From: Myxococcus flavus
GTDB lineage: Bacteria; Myxococcota; Myxococcia; Myxococcales; Myxococcaceae
DNA length: 64,000 bases
Assembly: GCF_050038885.1 (NCBI RefSeq)
Contig: NZ_CP143624.1
Location: 3,224,001 to 3,288,000 of the forward strand
Direction of reading: 5' to 3'
Positions 47,237-56,073 of this stretch are shown here, one piece after another; positions within the stretch are counted from its first letter, which is position 1; every line of letters starts with the position of its first letter. The notes beneath the pieces are model-generated. The model saw nothing but the letters and a program-made list of their open reading frames with translations. It was not told the DNA's origin and made no database searches. Both the position numbers and the translations under genes were made by a program.

Positions 47237-48886
47237 CTACGGCACGCCCGTGAGGACACGCCCGTCGTAGACGCGGATGTAGCCCTCGCCCTGGTCCGTG
47301 ATGGCGCCGAAGCCGCCGATCACCACGACATGGCCCGTCGGGGTGAGCGCGAGGCCGCTGATGCGGACCGGGCCTCCCGTCCCCGTGCTCCCTTCGACGT
47401 AGGTCACCGGGCCGGGAGTGCGGGTCGTGAGGCTCATCGCCGAGAACCAGCCCCGGCCCGCCCCCGTTCCGCTCGCGAGGAGCTCGTTTCCGCCGACGAG
47501 CAGCGTGCCGGAGGGCGCGAAGGTGTGCAGGGTGACCAAGCCCGGCCCGTTCGGAGTGGCCGCGCTCCACTGCGTATCCCCGTTCGCGCCAATCCACCAC
47601 TGAGTGAAGCCCCCGGTGGGCAAGGAGTCGGGCACGAGGGTGCTCGTCGCGCCCTCGGCGCTGACGGCGAAGAGGTTCCAGTTGTCCTGTGTCTCCCACT
47701 GAAGGGCGCCCTCGGTGCTGTACTTCCGGAAGTAGGACTTCACGAGCAGCAACTCGGAGGACGTCGCGCTCCGGTTGAACGCGCTGCCGGACAGATAGAC
47801 CTCCCCGCGGGCATTCACCGCCAGGCCGGAGGCGAAGTTGAACTGGCCCTCATCGAAGAGCAGGCTCCAGCGCTCGGTCCCCTGTGGCGAGAGGGCGATG
47901 AGCTTGAGCTGACGCGCGTGCTCGGCATTGCCCAGTGTCAGCAACACGTAGACGTGCCCGCTGGCGCTCACGGCGAGCTCATGCCAGCTCGGATATTCGG
48001 CGGCCTCCGCGAAGGTCCACTCCGCCTGCCCGCCCACGCCGTACCGGGTCACCCGCCCGGAGTAGTCCACCACGTAGGCGTTGCTCGCGCCATCCGGGAC
48101 CATCTTCACCCCGCCGCTCACGGGAACCGACCAGAGCAGCAGCCCGGTGCTGCTGAACCGCTGCAACTGCCCGACCTCCAAGACGAGGATGTCGCCGCCG
48201 GTCGAGACCGCCACGCTCCGGGGATGGGAGTCCCGCCGCGCCTCCCACCGCAGGACCGGGTCGAGCTCCTCCAGGGAGACGACCTTCGTCCCGTCGATGA
48301 CGAGCGAGCAGCCGCCGCCCGCCACCACGGCGCAGTCCCCGCCCCAGGTCGGAAACCCTCTCGGCGTGGCCCGGAGCGTCACCTGGGCCTTTCGGACCGG
48401 CACTCTGCACGGCTCTTCGCAGGACCAGCCTTCCCCCTCGGCCACCACGAGCGCTCCGTCACCGGGCATGCTCCGCACCTCCACATAGCCGACGCCCATG
48501 CCCTTGAGGACCGCGCTGTCCACGTCGGGAGCGCCCTCCACTTCGAGAAGCGCCTCGCTCGGTCCCGCCAGAGGGGGCGAGAACCGCACCCGCACCTCGC
48601 ACTCCATGCCCGCGTCGAGGAAGCGCTCGCAGGTGTTGGCGGTGATGGTGAACCCACGGCCCTCCACCTTGACGGAAACGGACTCCACCGCCCACGGAGA
48701 CGCATTGCGCACCGTGAAGAGGTGCTCAGGGGAGGCCTGGCCCACCTCCAGCTCACCGAAGTCGACCACATCCCGGTCGATGATGAGCACGGCCGGGTCC
48801 GGCTTCTTTTCGCCGTCGGAGTCGGAGCACGCGGTGGAAAGGACAGACGCGCTGAGCAGCAGGGGGAGCAAAGGCTTGCGGAGCAT
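47237..48886 (-). CDS. Lipoprotein with ASPM-like and beta-propeller domains
   Basis: 549-residue lipoprotein. ATG 48886 with AGGAAG upstream starts MLRKPLLPLLLSASVLSTAC, lipobox Cys about residue 20. The next 100 residues form an ASPM/SPD-2/hydin-type Ig-like domain (VVDFGELEVGQASPEHLFTV, FTITANTCERFLDAGMEC). The rest is a beta-propeller with repeated strands such as SVAVSTGGDILVLEVG, AYVVDYSGRVTRYG, HELAVSASGHVYVLLT and GLAVNARGEVYLSGSAF. The end resembles SBBP/PQQ-like repeats: GLALTPTGHVVVIGGFG. Surface-exposed and of unknown function. Convergent spacing to the response-regulator operon is 140 bp. Confidence 0.85.
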   Translation of the reverse strand: MLRKPLLPLLLSASVLSTACSDSDGEKKPDPAVLIIDRDVVDFGELEVGQASPEHLFTVRNASPWAVESVSVKVEGRGFTITANTCERFLDAGMECEVRVRFSPPLAGPSEALLEVEGAPDVDSAVLKGMGVGYVEVRSMPGDGALVVAEGEGWSCEEPCRVPVRKAQVTLRATPRGFPTWGGDCAVVAGGGCSLVIDGTKVVSLEELDPVLRWEARRDSHPRSVAVSTGGDILVLEVGQLQRFSSTGLLLWSVPVSGGVKMVPDGASNAYVVDYSGRVTRYGVGGQAEWTFAEAAEYPSWHELAVSASGHVYVLLTLGNAEHARQLKLIALSPQGTERWSLLFDEGQFNFASGLAVNARGEVYLSGSAFNRSATSSELLLVKSYFRKYSTEGALQWETQDNWNLFAVSAEGATSTLVPDSLPTGGFTQWWIGANGDTQWSAATPNGPGLVTLHTFAPSGTLLVGGNELLASGTGAGRGWFSAMSLTTRTPGPVTYVEGSTGTGGPVRISGLALTPTGHVVVIGGFGAITDQGEGYIRVYDGRVLTGVP

Positions 48887-49293
48887 GCGCGGCTTCCTAT
48901 GCGAGCCCATGTCCGCGTGACAAGTGGCGCCCCCTCGCCCCCGCGCGGAGCCCACAGGTCGGTGCGCATCCGTCTGTCATTGCCCGGCGGGCAGGGAGTC
49001 AGCCTCGCGTCCCCGCCCACCCGGGCTTCGCGGGAGCCGCGGACGAAGCGCCCAGGCGCCCGCGTCGCCTGGCTCCGCCACTTAGTGTCCCCGCGCGCCA
49101 GCGCTGAGGCGCATGAAGGCGTTCTGAGCGGCGGGGGGAGTGCAGAGCCGCGTGGTGATGGAGAAGGCGTGCGCCATGAACGGTCTCTCTCCTGGCACTG
49201 GCGCCCTGGGCACCGCATTGGCGGACAGCGCACGAAAGACAGGCACGCGGCCGGGCGGCCGTCACGCGCCCAGCGGGAGGGCGTTCGACCGAT
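48887..49293. other. Intergenic stretch, no gene recognised
   Basis: About 400 bp between a divergently transcribed lipoprotein gene and the PAS kinase. Short frames on both strands have no start context or bias. It probably holds the two promoters; no clear promoter element was identified. Confidence 0.5.
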
Positions 49294-49333
49294 AGCCGCC
49301 AGGAGGATGCCTGTTCGTTGACTCCTGGCGGCT
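49294..49333. repeat. Perfect 12-bp inverted repeat upstream of the PAS kinase
   Basis: AGCCGCCAGGAG at 49294-49305 and CTCCTGGCGGCT at 49322-49333, 16-base loop, 78 bases before the kinase start codon. No T-run follows. Could be a regulatory hairpin or an operator dyad in the promoter region. Confidence 0.6.
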
Positions 49334-49410
49334 CCAGAATCCCTGTGACGCGCTCAACGCGCCCGCGCTGTTAACTCGTCCATCCCGCACCGGGTACGGA
49401 GGAGGCACAT

Positions 49411-51018
49411 TTGGGTGGGGCTGAAGCAGCCGGAGACGCACGCTACCAGGAACTGTTCAACGGCGCGGATGTCTCCCTGTGGGAGGAGGACTTCACCGCC
49501 GTGACGGCCGCGCTCGACGCGCTCCGTGCCTCCGGCGTGCAGGACCTGCGCGCCTGGCTCGAGGAACATCCCGGGTTCGTGCTGGAAGCCGCGGAGCGGG
49601 TGAAGGTCGTGGACGTGAACGAGGCCACGCTGCGCCTGCTCGAGGCACGAAGCCGCGACGAGGTGAAAGGCTCCCTGCCCCGCTTCTTCGCGCCGGAGAC
49701 GGTGAAGGCCTTCACCGCCGAGCTCCTCCTGCTCTGGGATGGCGGCACCCGCGTGGAGCTGGAGACGGCACTCCAGACGATGGGCGGCCGCCGTATCGAC
49801 GTGGTGCTCACCCTGACGCGGCCGTCCAGGGAGCGCAGCGACCGGGTGGTCATCACCATGACGGACATCACCGCGCGCAAGGCGTCCCAGCGGGCGCTCC
49901 AGGAGAGCGAGGCCCGCTTCCGGAACATGGCGGACCACTCGCCGGTGATGCTGTGGGTGACGGACGTCACCGGCCGCAGCATCTACCTCAGCCGGAGCTG
50001 GTACGAGTTCACCGGGCAGACGGAGGAGACCGGCCTGGGCTTCGGCTGGCTCCAGGCCGTGCACCCGGACGACGCCAGGCGCTCGGAGGAAGCCTTCCTG
50101 GCCGCCAACGCACGGCGGGGTCCATTCCGGGTCGACTACCGGCTGCGGCGCAAGGACGGCGAATACCGGTGGGCCATCGACTCGGCGAGCCCCCGCTTCG
50201 GGCCGAGCGGCGAGTTCCTGGGCTACATCGGCTCGGTCATCGACATCTCGGAGCGGAAGCAGGCCGAGCAGGAACGCGAACGGCTGCTGGCCGGAATGGA
50301 CGAGGCCATCCGGCTGCGCGACGAGTTCCTCGCCGTGGCCAGCCATGAGCTGAAGACGCCGTTGACGCCACTCAACCTGAGGCTTCAGACGCTGGCGCGG
50401 GCGGCTCGGGCGCGGCGGGGGCCAGAGCTGCTGGAGCGATTGCCGGCGGACCTGGAGGTGATGCAGCGGCAGGTGAAGCGGCTGTCCGCGCTGGTGGGCG
50501 AGCTGCTCGACGTCACGCTCATCAGCGGCGGCCAGCTGCGGCTGGAGCTGGAACCCGTGGACCTGGGAGCCCTCATCCGCGAGGTGGCGTCGCGCTTCGA
50601 GGGCGAGTCCCAGCGGACGGGAACGCCCATCCGGACCGAGCTGGACGAGGTCGTGGTGGGCCACTGGGACCGTGTACGCCTGGAGCAGGCGGTGTCGAAC
50701 CTCCTGTCCAACGCGCTCAAGTACGGCGTGGGGCGCCCCGTCCACGTCCAGGCCGGCAAGGAGGGTGCGCACGCCTGGCTCACCGTCCGCGACGAGGGCA
50801 TTGGCATTCCTCCCGAGGCCATGGACCGCATCTTCGAGAAGTTCGAGCGCGCCGTCTCCGAGCGGCACTACGGCGGGCTGGGCCTGGGGCTCTTCGTCAC
50901 GCGGCAGAACGTGCGGGCCATGGGAGGCACCATCGAGGCACGCAGCACCCTGGGACAGGGCGCCACCTTCACGATGCGCCTGCCCTGTCAGGTGCCGGAG
51001 CCGCACGCGAGGCGGTAA
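49411..51018 (+). CDS. PAS-domain histidine kinase (soluble)
   Basis: 535-residue cytoplasmic sensor kinase. TTG at 49411 is the start, with GGAGGAGG at 49399-49406. The first PAS-like part (RVKVVDVNEATLRLLEARSR, ending DRVVITMTDITARKASQRAL) is followed by a clear PAS-PAC (FRNMADHSPVMLWVTDVTGR then YRLRRKDGEYRWAIDSASPR). HisKA carries His in AVASHELKTPLTPLNLR. HATPase_c shows NLLSNALKYG, DEGIGIPPEAMDRIFEKFER and GGLGLGLFVTRQ. No receiver domain. Orphan kinase with no adjacent response regulator. Signal may be redox or a small ligand by PAS analogy; unknown. Confidence 0.92.
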   Translation: MGGAEAAGDARYQELFNGADVSLWEEDFTAVTAALDALRASGVQDLRAWLEEHPGFVLEAAERVKVVDVNEATLRLLEARSRDEVKGSLPRFFAPETVKAFTAELLLLWDGGTRVELETALQTMGGRRIDVVLTLTRPSRERSDRVVITMTDITARKASQRALQESEARFRNMADHSPVMLWVTDVTGRSIYLSRSWYEFTGQTEETGLGFGWLQAVHPDDARRSEEAFLAANARRGPFRVDYRLRRKDGEYRWAIDSASPRFGPSGEFLGYIGSVIDISERKQAEQERERLLAGMDEAIRLRDEFLAVASHELKTPLTPLNLRLQTLARAARARRGPELLERLPADLEVMQRQVKRLSALVGELLDVTLISGGQLRLELEPVDLGALIREVASRFEGESQRTGTPIRTELDEVVVGHWDRVRLEQAVSNLLSNALKYGVGRPVHVQAGKEGAHAWLTVRDEGIGIPPEAMDRIFEKFERAVSERHYGGLGLGLFVTRQNVRAMGGTIEARSTLGQGATFTMRLPCQVPEPHARR

Positions 51019-51077
51019 CAGGCGCCATGACGGAGCGGCGCTCCGTGGCCGGCTCCGGGCAGAGCACCGCCGCCGTG

Positions 51078-51527
51078 TCAGCCGGTCGCCCGGCGCTTGC
51101 GCGCGGCCCGGGCGGCGGGCTTCGCCGCGGCGGCCGGCGCCGAGGCCTGACGCGGCAGCACCGTGACGACGGCGTTCACCACGCGGGACACAGCACGCAG
51201 CTGCCCGGGCTCGAGCTCCCGCAGCTTGCGCGTCATGCGGCGCAGCTCCACCGGGTCCTCCTTCACCTGCTTCCGGGGCGTGGCGGGCGCGCCGTCCGTG
51301 CGGCCCACCCCCAGCAGCGTGTCCGCGGAGACCTGGAGCACGTCACACAGGCGGCGCAGCGTCTGGGTCCGGGGCAGCATCTTCCCGCGCTCCAGGCGGC
51401 TGTAGACCTCCATGGCCATGCCCATGCGCTCGGCGACGTCGCCCTGGGTGAGCCCCAGCCGCAGGCGGGCATCGCGGGCGGCCGCGCCCAGGAGGGCGGC
51501 CAGCTTGTGGTCTACGGGCTCACGCAT
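51078..51527 (-). CDS. XRE-family helix-turn-helix regulator
   Basis: 149-residue DNA-binding protein. The N-terminal HTH_XRE domain has DARLRLGLTQGDVAERMGMA with recognition helix MEVYSRLERGKMLPRTQTLRRLCDVLQVSADTLLG. The C-terminal part is helical and ends in a Lys/Arg/Ala tail (AAAAKPAARAARKRRATG), possibly extra DNA contact. ATG 51527. It diverges from the Ser/Thr kinase gene, with a 220-bp shared promoter region holding repeated GGACCTCC and CTACC boxes that could be its operators (inferred). No partner toxin is seen. Confidence 0.88.
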   Translation of the reverse strand: MREPVDHKLAALLGAAARDARLRLGLTQGDVAERMGMAMEVYSRLERGKMLPRTQTLRRLCDVLQVSADTLLGVGRTDGAPATPRKQVKEDPVELRRMTRKLRELEPGQLRAVSRVVNAVVTVLPRQASAPAAAAKPAARAARKRRATG

Positions 51528-51747
51528 GGCGGCCGAGGGTTGCACGCTCGGCGGCGCCTGCAAGTTTCCGTCCGCCGCCCCGGTGCATTCCCTACCCAAT
51601 CCCCTACCTCCCAAGTGAGGACACTACCTCAAAGGGCAAACGTCATGCTATGGACCTCCCAGGTTGAATCATGACGCCCTTTGCAATGACAGCCGCTGGA
51701 ACCCCGTCTGAGTTGGACCTCCAAGGTCCCATGGGAGTCCGTCCGTG

Positions 51748-52959
51748 ATGCCAGGAGAGGACCTGCACCCGCTGATGCTCCAGGACTCGGAAGAGGTGGG
51801 CACCTTCCGCATCGTGCGGCGGCTGGCCACGGGAGGCTTTGGCGCCATCTTCCTGGCCGAGTCGGAGACGCACCGGCAGGTGGCCCTGAAGTTCGCGCTC
51901 CAGGGGCCCTCGCCCGAGGAGGACGGCCCCGGCGCGGACGCCCGGACGTGGAAGGAGGCCCACGTCCTCATGCGCCTGGAGCACCCCAACGTCGTGCAGC
52001 TGCTGGGCTACCGGCGGTGGCCGGACGTGAAGAATGGCTACCTGGTCCTCATCATGGGCTACGTGGAGGGCCCCACCCTGTCCGAGTGGGCCCTGCACGC
52101 GCAGCCCACGCCCCGGCGCGTGGTGCAGGTGTTCCAGCAGCTGGCGCTCACCCTGGACGCCATCCACCGCGAGGGCGTGCTCCACCGCGACATCAAGGGC
52201 AACAACATCATCATCCGCGCGTCGGACGGGCAGCCGGTGCTGGTGGACTTCGGCTCGGGCGACCACGCGTGCTCGCCCGTGCTGACCGAGGACACGCTGC
52301 CGCCGGGCACGCCCAGCTACCGGAGCCCGGAGGCCCTGCGGTTCTGGATCCAGCCCCGGCCCCCGGGTTCGCGCTACGCGTTCGCGCCCACCGATGACCT
52401 GTACTCCCTGGGGCTGGTGCTCTACGAGGTGCTCACCGGGAGCTTCCCCTATCCCGCCCACCTTCCACCCTCCGGGCTGCTGGCCAGCATCGAGGCCGCC
52501 AGCTTCCCGCCACCGTCGGCCCGCAACCCACGCGTCCCCGCCGTGCTGGACGCCATCGTGTCCCGGCTGCTGTCTCCCCATGCGGCGGGCCGCTACCCCA
52601 CGGGCGGGGCGCTGTTCGACGCGCTGAGCGACGCCCTCCCGGTCGCGGACGCCTCCTGGGATGAGCCGCTGTTTCCGCCGCGAGCCCCCGACGAGGCCGT
52701 CACCGAGGAGGCGGTGGAGCTCTTCGATGGCGACGAAGAGGCTCGCGAGCTGCGCCGCTGGATGCGTGCACCCGAGTGGCCCGGCTACGCGATGCCTTCC
52801 CAGGTGGGGGACACGCAGGTCACATCGTCCACGGAGCCGGGAGCGCCCTGGCTCACGCCCCGTGGCGCGGTGGCGGGCGCGGGCTGGCCCCTCCGGCTGC
52901 GGCGATGGCTCGGTGGACTGCTGCGACACCTGGCGGCGCTGTGGCCGTGGCGCCGCTGA
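51748..52959 (+). CDS. Eukaryotic-like Ser/Thr protein kinase
   Basis: 403-residue kinase. Gly-loop GGFGAIFLAESE, VAIK-type Lys in VALKFALQG, HRDIKGNN (Asp about 148), and intact VDFGSG (Asp167) with the activation segment ending in TPSYRSPEALRF. The C-terminal lobe includes TDDLYSLGLVLYEVLTGSFPYP. A short disordered tail ends in a basic/Trp patch LRRWLGGLLRHLAALWPWRR, which could associate with membrane. No PASTA or sensory domain. ATG 51748 overlaps a GTG at 51745. All catalytic residues are present, so it should be active. It is followed by a related but altered kinase gene after 132 bp. Confidence 0.93.
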   Translation: MPGEDLHPLMLQDSEEVGTFRIVRRLATGGFGAIFLAESETHRQVALKFALQGPSPEEDGPGADARTWKEAHVLMRLEHPNVVQLLGYRRWPDVKNGYLVLIMGYVEGPTLSEWALHAQPTPRRVVQVFQQLALTLDAIHREGVLHRDIKGNNIIIRASDGQPVLVDFGSGDHACSPVLTEDTLPPGTPSYRSPEALRFWIQPRPPGSRYAFAPTDDLYSLGLVLYEVLTGSFPYPAHLPPSGLLASIEAASFPPPSARNPRVPAVLDAIVSRLLSPHAAGRYPTGGALFDALSDALPVADASWDEPLFPPRAPDEAVTEEAVELFDGDEEARELRRWMRAPEWPGYAMPSQVGDTQVTSSTEPGAPWLTPRGAVAGAGWPLRLRRWLGGLLRHLAALWPWRR

Positions 52960-53091
52960 CGCCCTGTCCGGACGCCTGAACCCCTGACATCCATTCACTG
53001 TTGCTCAACCTGGGACGTTCCCTGCGGGCAGACGTTCGTGCTACCTGGGAAATCCCTCTCACGTCACACCACCCCAGAGGTCCATTCGAAG

Positions 53092-55080
53092 ATGATGACG
53101 CCTGACACGACGACGGAGGAGCTTCCCGGAGGTCCTCACAGGCCACGCGTGCTGTTCACCGTGGCTGGCACGGTGTTCGAGTTCGTCCGCAAGCTGGAGA
53201 TGCGCTCCACGGGTGAGCTGTTGATGCTGGCGCAGCGACGCTACCGGAACGGCCTGGGCGGGCCGGTGGTGGTGAAGCGGCTGCGAAATCCCGCCACGTT
53301 CGTGGAGCGGCGCCGGCTGGTGGAGGAGGTGGCCCTGACGTTCCGGCTCAACCACCCCGCCATCGCCAAGGTGCTGCTGCTGAAGCTGTACCGCGGGGCG
53401 CCCCACGTGGTGATGGAGTACGTGGAGGGCCGGTCACTGGACACGGTGCTGAACCTGGCGGCCATGCGGCGGCGGCCCCTGTCCGCGGCCTTCGCGGCGC
53501 ACGTGACGGCGGAGGTGGCGGAGGCCCTGCACCACGCCCATGTCCTGACGGACGAGTGGAACCGGCCGCTGCACATCGTCCACCGGGACGTGAGCCCCCG
53601 GAACATCCGCGTGGGCGTGCATGGCGAGGTGAAGCTGACCCATTTCACGGTGGCGGCCTCGTCGCTCGCGGGGCGCGAGGTGACGAGCCGCGCGCTGGTG
53701 AAGGGAGACATCGCCTATGCCTCGCCGGAGGCCTTGCGGCGGCGGAAGGTGGATGCCCGGTCGGACCTGTTCTCGCTGGGGCTGGTGCTCCTGGAGTTGC
53801 TCACGGGGCGGCATCCGTTGATGGTGGATGACCTCGTTCCGGTGGTGGAGCCGGAGCCGCTGGAGCTCCAGGCCCAGGGCCCCACCTGGATGCCCGTGAA
53901 GGAGGTGGCGGCGCGGATGGCGCAGCTCGGCCCGGAGCAGGTGGAGCGGCTGGCGTCGGGCGTCCCCGCGCCGCTGCTGGCCATCGTGCAGCGGGCGCTG
54001 CGACAGAACCCGGCGGAGCGGTTCCAGAGCGGCGCGGAGATGGCCGGGGCCTTGCGCGCGTGGCTGGAGGCGCAGGGGCTGCACCGGGGACGTCAGGCCA
54101 TTGCCGAAGAGGTGGAACAGGCCGCCGTGGAGGCGACGGTCCGGCGGAACCAGGCGGAGCTGCTCGAGGGCGGGCTCTATCCAGAGGGACTGACGGCGGA
54201 GGAAGCGGCGTTGACCGGAGAGCCGACGTCCGAGCCGCCGCTGGGAGAGAGCCCGGGGTCCGCGGCTCGGCTCTCCCAGGTGGCGGAGCTGACGCTGGAG
54301 GCGCGAATCACCCTGTCGATGGAGCCGCCTGTGGAAGCACAAGGCTCCGAGGCAGTAGAGCCGCCGATGCAGGTGCAAGGCTCCGAGCCGGTGATGCCGA
54401 CGGTGAAGGCGCAAGGCTCCGAGGCAGTAGAGCCGCCGATGCAGGTGCAAGGCTCCGAGCCGGTGATGCCGACGGTGGAGGCGCAAGGCTCCATGGCGGT
54501 GATGCCGCCGATGCAGGTGCAAGGCTCCGAGCCGGTGATGCCGACGGTGAAGGCGCAAGGCTCCGAGGCAGTAGAGCCGCCGATGCAGGTGCAAGGCTCC
54601 GAGCCGGTGATGCCGACGGTGGAGGCGCAAGGCTCCATGGCGGTGATGCCGACGATGCAGGTGCAAGGCTCCGAGGCAGTAGAGCCGACGGTGGAGGAGC
54701 AAGGCTCCGAGGCAGTGGTGCCGACGGTGGAAGCGCTGGGCTCCAAGGCGATAGGGCCGCCGATGCAGGTGCAAGGCCCCGAGGCAGTAGAGCCGGCGGT
54801 GGAGGCGCAAGGCTCCATGGCGGTGATGCCGCCGACGCAGGCGCAAGACTCCACGGCAGTAGAGCCGCCGACGCAGGCGCAGGGCTCCGAGGCGGTAGCC
54901 CTGGAGGCACAGCGCCCGGACGTCACGGCTCCCGTCCAGGCTGCCGCACAAGCATCGGGAACGGAGCGACTCCCGCCTGGCCCCGGCGGAGAGCGCTCGC
55001 CGGGAGCACAGTCGACTCCGTCCGAAGCCGCAGCCTCGCAGCCACCACATCCCGCGCCCACGAAGCCCGGGACGCCGTGA
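53092..55080 (+). CDS. Ser/Thr kinase-like protein with altered DFG and a 12-residue repeat region
   Basis: 662-residue protein with a protein-kinase fold. The Lys of the VAIK strand is kept (Lys62 in GGPVVVKRLR), and so is HRDVSPRNIRV (His164, Asp166, Asn171), but the DFG motif is HFT (VKLTHFTVAA, His184 where the Mg-binding Asp should be). The activation segment still ends GDIAYASPEAL. After the kinase lobe come a helical stretch and sixteen 12-residue repeats of the type (V/M)(E/Q)(A/V)QGSExVxPx (54331-54906), then a Pro/Ala tail. Start ATG 53092 or 53095. Without the Asp the enzyme is probably a pseudokinase or has an unusual mechanism. Repeats suggest an extended, disordered spacer. Confidence 0.9.
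   Translation: MMTPDTTTEELPGGPHRPRVLFTVAGTVFEFVRKLEMRSTGELLMLAQRRYRNGLGGPVVVKRLRNPATFVERRRLVEEVALTFRLNHPAIAKVLLLKLYRGAPHVVMEYVEGRSLDTVLNLAAMRRRPLSAAFAAHVTAEVAEALHHAHVLTDEWNRPLHIVHRDVSPRNIRVGVHGEVKLTHFTVAASSLAGREVTSRALVKGDIAYASPEALRRRKVDARSDLFSLGLVLLELLTGRHPLMVDDLVPVVEPEPLELQAQGPTWMPVKEVAARMAQLGPEQVERLASGVPAPLLAIVQRALRQNPAERFQSGAEMAGALRAWLEAQGLHRGRQAIAEEVEQAAVEATVRRNQAELLEGGLYPEGLTAEEAALTGEPTSEPPLGESPGSAARLSQVAELTLEARITLSMEPPVEAQGSEAVEPPMQVQGSEPVMPTVKAQGSEAVEPPMQVQGSEPVMPTVEAQGSMAVMPPMQVQGSEPVMPTVKAQGSEAVEPPMQVQGSEPVMPTVEAQGSMAVMPTMQVQGSEAVEPTVEEQGSEAVVPTVEALGSKAIGPPMQVQGPEAVEPAVEAQGSMAVMPPTQAQDSTAVEPPTQAQGSEAVALEAQRPDVTAPVQAAAQASGTERLPPGPGGERSPGAQSTPSEAAASQPPHPAPTKPGTP
54331..54906 (+). repeat. 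36-bp tandem repeat, sixteen copies, in the altered kinase
   Basis: Sixteen in-frame 36-bp units encoding alternating types VEAQGSEAVEPP and MQVQGSEPVMPT. Neighbouring pairs repeat as 72-bp higher-order units in the first half and become irregular later (VEALGSKAIGPP, TQAQDSTAVEPP). Length-variable region by design. Confidence 0.93.
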
Positions 55081-55101
55081 CGCCCGCCGGGTCGCGGCGG
55101 G

Positions 55102-56073
55102 CTAGAGCGCGCCCGCTGCGTACAGCACGCCCACGAGCACCAGGAGCACCACGACGACCACGGCCGCCACGCGCCACGCGGAGATGGGCGCCTCGCCCAG
55201 CACCACCTGCGCGTCCTGCCCGTGTACCAGCACCCGGTACGGCTTGTCCCGGTAGCGATAGGCCAGCACGTACACGGGCAGGGCCAGCCGTCGGGTGCGC
55301 AGGCTGGACAGCGCCACCGCGACGTGGATGTTCCGGAAGCGGCGGCCCGGGATGACGCCCTGCTGGAGCTGCTCGCGAGACAGCCGCTCCACCGCTTCCA
55401 ACACGCTGCGCCGCGCCCCCGAGCGCGTCGCCTCGAAGCGCTCGATGTGGGCGCCCTCGGGCCCCACCGGGGTGTCCCGCGCGGAGTCAGGCTGATAGTG
55501 GGGCGCGAGCGCCTCGCACTCCGCCACCTTCAGCCCGCGTGAGGCGGGGACCGGGATGCCGTCGAAGTCGAAGCGCGTGCGTCCCGCGTGCGGCGCCCAG
55601 TCCGACCGCCGGGAGCCCGCATCCGAGTCCGCCGTCCAGCTCACGTCCACGCCCGCGTCGAACATCCACGCCGGCCACCACACCGGGCGCAAGGACTCCA
55701 GCGACGCCTCCTGCGCCAGGCCGGAGGGGCGGAAGAAGCCACCCCGCCCCAGGAAGCCCATCAGCGCGCCGCGCGCGGCCTCGGGGTCCACGGTGAAGGG
55801 CAGCCAGGCCTGGGCCTGCTCCACCGGGTCCGCCGTCGTCTCCACATGGGTGACGGAGCCGCAGTAGTCACACCGCGGCGCCTTCGCCTCCACCGAGTAC
55901 TCCACCGCCGCGCCACAGCTCTCGCACCGCACCACGCGCGCCCGGACACGCTCCACCGCGGCCCGAGGCGGCGGCGGCGCCGTCAGCCCACAAATCGGGC
56001 AGCGCAGGTCCTCCGCCTCCAGGGCGCTGTCGCAGCGCTGGCAGGGCGGCACCGCCACGGCCTCGGCGCTCAT
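55102..56073 (-). CDS. Zinc-ribbon membrane protein, second of a pair
   Basis: 323-residue protein. The N-terminus has two zinc ribbons: C-x2-C...C-x2-C in PCQRCDSALEAEDLRCPICG and again RCESCGAAVEYSVEAKAPRC with DYCG. A middle domain of about 200 residues rich in aromatic and charged residues follows (PVWWPAWMFDAGVDVSWTAD, FDFDGIPVPASRGLK, AVALSSLRTRRLALPVYVLA). The C-terminal membrane anchor is VAAVVVVVLLVLVGVLYAAG. The gene overlaps its upstream paralog by 4 bp (ATGA). Domain pattern is like bacterial primosome-like zinc-ribbon proteins of unknown function. A partner in a membrane complex is likely. Confidence 0.85.
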   Translation of the reverse strand: MSAEAVAVPPCQRCDSALEAEDLRCPICGLTAPPPPRAAVERVRARVVRCESCGAAVEYSVEAKAPRCDYCGSVTHVETTADPVEQAQAWLPFTVDPEAARGALMGFLGRGGFFRPSGLAQEASLESLRPVWWPAWMFDAGVDVSWTADSDAGSRRSDWAPHAGRTRFDFDGIPVPASRGLKVAECEALAPHYQPDSARDTPVGPEGAHIERFEATRSGARRSVLEAVERLSREQLQQGVIPGRRFRNIHVAVALSSLRTRRLALPVYVLAYRYRDKPYRVLVHGQDAQVVLGEAPISAWRVAAVVVVVLLVLVGVLYAAGAL

